Positions 4,058 to 5,937 of a stretch of 5,937 nucleotides of DNA are shown here, piece after piece. Every line of letters begins with the position of its first letter. The stretch's first letter is position 1. The stretch spans positions 1 through 5,937 of the forward strand of contig CAZRKL010000153.1 of the NCBI GenBank assembly GCA_964600595.1, written 5' to 3'. The notes below the pieces were generated by a model. The model did no database searches. It was not told the origin of the DNA and was given only the letters and a program-made list of their open reading frames with translations. Position numbers and translations under genes: made by a program. Origin of the DNA: DAIOEK01 sp964600595. GTDB lineage: Bacteria; Chloroflexota; Anaerolineae; Anaerolineales; Anaerolineaceae.

Positions 4058-4585
4058 TTGGCATTTTCAAAAGAGCATAAAGCAAAAATGGTTGAACAAT
4101 ATCAAACCTGGACAGACGATAGCAAAGCTATGTTCGTTGTTGAATATTCTGGTTTGGATATGAAAGCAATCAACGCCATCCGCGCAAAGATCCGTGAAGC
4201 TGGAGGAGAATTGCATGTTGTAAAGAATACACTCATGCGTTCTGTGTTTGCAAAAAAAGGCATTTCGATGGAAGGAAAACTTCTCGAAGGCTCGACAGCG
4301 ATCGGCTTTGCTTATAATGACGCACCCGCTATGGCAAAAGCGATAACAGATTTTGCTAAGGGAAATGAATTCTTTAAGGTCAAGGGTGGTTATCTGGGTC
4401 AGGATGAAATGTCTGCGGCACAAGTGAAGGCACTGGCAGATCTACCATCTCTCCCGGTTATGCGCGCGACACTGTTGGGTGTCATCCAAGCTCCCGCCGG
4501 GAAACTGGTCCGTACACTGGCAGAACCCGCTCGTGGTTTGGCTGCAGTCATCAAAGCTCATTCAGAGCAAGCAGTGGCAGCATAG
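4058..4585 (+). CDS. rplJ: Large-subunit ribosomal protein L10 (uL10)
   Basis: L10 anchors the L7/L12 dimers to the ribosome at the stalk base beside L11. In several bacteria the L10-L12 complex also represses its own mRNA. The protein has 175 residues, normal for the family. The N-terminal RNA-binding domain begins AFSKEHKAKMVEQY and includes FVVEYSGLDMKAI (26-38) and HVVKNTLMR (53-61). The middle has GYLGQDEMSAAQVKALADLPS (about 111-131). The C-terminal helix after APAGKLVRTLAEPARGLAAVIKAHSEQ carries the L12-binding surface. The start is TTG at 4058, fixed by a perfect ribosome binding site and family alignment. The next in-frame ATG (4088) would cut off the conserved first ten residues. 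Regulation is through the L10 leader. Confidence 0.96.
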   Translation: MAFSKEHKAKMVEQYQTWTDDSKAMFVVEYSGLDMKAINAIRAKIREAGGELHVVKNTLMRSVFAKKGISMEGKLLEGSTAIGFAYNDAPAMAKAITDFAKGNEFFKVKGGYLGQDEMSAAQVKALADLPSLPVMRATLLGVIQAPAGKLVRTLAEPARGLAAVIKAHSEQAVAA

Positions 4586-4600
4586 TTGAATTATAAAAAT

Positions 4601-4616
4601 CCGTTCCCAGTAACGG
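4601..4616 (+). other. Small hairpin between rplJ and rplL
   Basis: CCGTT (4601-4605) pairs with AACGG (4612-4616) around the loop CCCAGT. It is only 5 bp and has no T-tract. L12 is made in several-fold excess over L10, and hairpins in this spacer could affect processing or translation, but this one is weak and could be chance. Confidence 0.3.
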
Positions 4617-4654
4617 CAAATAAATTGATTATTCATTCGTTAGGAGAATTTGAA

Positions 4655-5032
4655 ATGGCAGAATTAACTAAAATCGTTGATGAACTCAGCAAGCTTTCAG
4701 TCTTAGAAGCCGCTGAACTCGTAAAAATGCTGGAAGAGAAGTGGGGCGTTTCCGCCGCCGCTCCAGTAGCAGTCGCCGCCGCCGGTGGCGCAGCAGCAGC
4801 TGCTGAACCCGTAGAAGAAAAGACCGAATTTGATGTAGTCATCAAAGATGCCGGTCCCAAGAAAATCGAAGTAATTAAAGTCATCCGCCAGCTGACCAAT
4901 CTTGGTCTGGTTGAAGCCAAAACCATGGCTGAAACCGCTGGTTCAAAAGTTCTCTCTGCGGTTGCCAAAGAAGCAGCCATGGATGCGAAAAAGAAATTGG
5001 AAGAAGCCGGCGCAGTCATCGACGTTGCGTAA
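4655..5032 (+). CDS. rplL: Large-subunit ribosomal protein L7/L12 (bL12)
   Basis: L12 is the multi-copy stalk protein that recruits and stimulates the translational GTPases EF-Tu, EF-G, IF2 and RF3. The protein has 125 residues, typical. The N-terminal dimerisation and L10-binding helices cover about 1-33 (MAELTKIVDELSKLSVLEAAELVKMLEEKWGV). An Ala/Gly/Val hinge spans 34-51, with stretches such as AAAGGAAAAA. The C-terminal domain spans 56-125, with KTEFDVVIKDAG (56-67), KKIEVIKVIRQLTNLGLVEAK (69-89, the factor-binding surface) and AKKKLEEAGA (111-120). ATG 4655 has AGGAG (4642-4646) 8 bases upstream. A longer in-frame reading from TTG 4586 lacks a ribosome binding site and adds 23 atypical residues. 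It is last in its operon: a strong terminator follows instead of rpoB. Confidence 0.97.
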   Translation: MAELTKIVDELSKLSVLEAAELVKMLEEKWGVSAAAPVAVAAAGGAAAAAEPVEEKTEFDVVIKDAGPKKIEVIKVIRQLTNLGLVEAKTMAETAGSKVLSAVAKEAAMDAKKKLEEAGAVIDVA

Positions 5033-5048
5033 TCTTTTTTCGAAAAAC

Positions 5049-5077
5049 AAATCAGCCCGGATTTCCGGGCTGATTTT
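5049..5077 (+). terminator. Strong intrinsic terminator after rplL
   Basis: A perfect 12-bp stem, 5049-5060 with 5065-5076, has the 4-base loop ATTT, a CAGCCCGG core and a TTTT run at the 3' base followed by ATATA. An A-rich stretch precedes the stem, so it could also act in reverse, although no opposing gene needs it. It starts 16 bases after the rplL stop and ends the ribosomal operon. Confidence 0.93.
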
Positions 5078-5089
5078 ATATACCAGGCT

Positions 5090-5117
5090 TTGTAATCAAC
5101 GTTCTGATGGTTATAAT
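5090..5117 (+). promoter_or_regulatory. Sigma-70-type promoter for the ZIP transporter gene
   Basis: TTGTAA (5090-5095, 4 of 6) and TATAAT (5112-5117, perfect) are spaced by 16 bases. Transcription would begin near 5124, 17 bases before the ATG. Directly after the rplL terminator, this makes the transporter an independent unit. I saw no clear metal-regulator operator (Zur- or Fur-like palindrome) around it. Confidence 0.65.
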
Positions 5118-5140
5118 CAAACAAAAACACAGGGGTTAGG

Positions 5141-5937
5141 ATGGTTTCCACTTTCTTATCACTAAATCCAATTATTCAGGCTCTACTGGCAGGGTTGTTT
5201 ACCTGGGGATTGACAGCCCTTGGTTCGGCTTTTGTCTTTTTTAATCGCCAGGTTAATAAGAAGCTTCTTTCAGGAATGCTTGGCTTTGCGGCAGGTGTTA
5301 TGGTGGCTGCTTCCTGCTGGAGTTTACTTGTCCCGGCGATAGAATTGTCAGAAGAATTGGGTCTAATTCCCTGGATACCACCGGTGGTGGGCTTTCTTAT
5401 GGGTGGCGCATTTCTATATTTGATTGATAAAATTCTGCCCCACCTGCACATGGGCCTTGCTACATCTGAATCAGAGGGATTAAAAACATCATGGCAGCGG
5501 TCTGTGCTGCTGGTTCTGGCTATAACATTGCATAACATTCCGGAGGGTCTGGCTGTTGGGGTCGGATTTGGTGCCGTTGCCATAGGCATGCCAGCTGCCT
5601 CCATATCCACGGCGATTGCCCTGGCCATCGGAATTGGACTGCAAAACTTCCCGGAGGGTATGGCAGTATCTGTGCCACTGCGGGGAGAAGGATTGAGTCG
5701 GCTGAAAGCATTTTTATTTGGTCAGGCTTCAGCTGTTGTAGAGCCGATTGCGGCAGTCATAGGGGCTGCGGCGGTAGTATCTATGCGGGGAATGCTGCCT
5801 TACGCCCTTGCTTTCGCGGCAGGAGCAATGATCTATGTGGTTGTGGAAGAACTCATACCTGAATCACAGCGTGATGAAAGCACGGATATTGCCACCATTG
5901 GCGCGATGGGAGGGTTCGCTATAATGATGCTTTTAGA
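5141..5937 (+). CDS. ZIP-family divalent metal transporter, GufA-like (3' end outside the window)
   Basis: This inner-membrane protein probably moves zinc or related divalent metals into the cytoplasm. At least 265 residues are visible, and the frame is still open at the edge. Hydrophobic spans lie at about 11-35, 44-65, 78-98, 121-149, 152-180, 190-215, 219-240 and from 253. The ZIP metal motifs are clear: HNIPEGLAVGVGFG (131-144) and QNFPEGMAVSVP (168-179), giving metal-binding candidates His131, Asn132, Glu135, Gln168, Asn169 and Glu172. Glu201 in VVEP and Glu236-Glu237 in VVEELIPE are further candidates. Gln rather than His at 168 is typical of the GufA branch. The short loop after span 3 contains HLHM (101-104). 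ATG 5141 has AGGGG (5131-5135) 5 bases upstream. It is probably unrelated in function to the ribosomal genes. The metal cannot be told from sequence. Confidence 0.92.
   Translation, partial: MVSTFLSLNPIIQALLAGLFTWGLTALGSAFVFFNRQVNKKLLSGMLGFAAGVMVAASCWSLLVPAIELSEELGLIPWIPPVVGFLMGGAFLYLIDKILPHLHMGLATSESEGLKTSWQRSVLLVLAITLHNIPEGLAVGVGFGAVAIGMPAASISTAIALAIGIGLQNFPEGMAVSVPLRGEGLSRLKAFLFGQASAVVEPIAAVIGAAAVVSMRGMLPYALAFAAGAMIYVVVEELIPESQRDESTDIATIGAMGGFAIMMLL

Noticed and set aside
4067..4423. 118-codon open frame on the - strand inside rplJ
   Set aside because: It is antisense to a clear L10 gene, its product is Cys/Phe/His-rich with no recognisable domain, and I saw no ribosome binding site.
4592..4597. 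TATAAA resembling a -10 box in the rplJ-rplL spacer
   Set aside because: No -35-like sequence lies at a suitable distance, and the spacer is AT-rich, so chance matches are expected.
4586..4654. Longer rplL reading from TTG at 4586
   Set aside because: It has no ribosome binding site, starts immediately after the rplJ stop and adds residues foreign to L12. ATG 4655 has a proper site and the standard N terminus.
4633..5151. 172-codon open frame on the - strand across rplL and its terminator
   Set aside because: It is antisense to rplL and spans a perfect terminator stem. The product is Ser/Ala-rich low complexity mirroring the L12 hinge.
5176..5628. 150-codon open frame on the - strand inside the ZIP gene
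   Set aside because: The + strand frame carries unmistakable ZIP motifs and membrane spans. The reverse product has no recognisable features.
1..5937. Search for mobile elements, CRISPR arrays, toxin-antitoxin or defence genes
   Set aside because: All coding space is occupied by housekeeping genes and one transporter. I saw no transposase, integrase, spaced repeat array or insertion-sequence ends.

Overview
The window is a bacterial translation and transcription gene cluster on the + strand, probably from the phylum Chloroflexota (Chloroflexi). The class Anaerolineae is a reasonable but unproven guess. The EF-Tu has the Chloroflexota-type insertion around residues 181-191 (SSSTDPNAPEYE) and ends in a divergent GGLTVGAG. 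SecE has a single membrane segment, and the gene order is tuf - rpmG - tRNA-Trp - secE - nusG - rplK - rplA - rplJ - rplL. The phylum call comes from memory of protein families, not from a database search.

Layout: bases 1-1203 are a complete tuf gene whose start codon is the first base of the window, so its own upstream signals are not visible. It is followed by a 10-bp hairpin, rpmG (L33, zinc-ribbon form), a spacer with direct and inverted repeats, and tRNA-Trp(CCA) with an encoded CCA end. A stem-loop terminator candidate closes this first block. The second block is secE, nusG, rplK, rplA. The third is rplJ-rplL, with its own near-consensus promoter inside the end of rplA, an L10-type leader and an attenuator. 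A strong terminator follows rplL. Then a well-formed promoter drives a GufA-type ZIP metal transporter gene, which runs off the right edge. rpoB and rpoC, which follow rplL in most bacteria, are absent here.

How the genes work together: EF-Tu delivers aminoacyl-tRNA, and L11, L1, L10 and L12 build the two mobile stalks of the large ribosomal subunit. L33 is a further large-subunit protein, SecE is part of the protein export channel, and NusG couples RNA polymerase to elongation control. The most interesting content is between the genes. Two structurally matching RNA elements sit directly before the ribosome binding sites of rplK and rplA, and both resemble the 23S rRNA site bound by L1. The rplJ leader shows an explicit set of mutually exclusive pairings (L10-binding stem, antiterminator, terminator). 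Together they suggest that L1 and L10 each control their own synthesis, by translation and by attenuation respectively. There is no sign of a mobile element, CRISPR array, phage gene or other accessory system, and no gene-free stretch longer than 300 bases.
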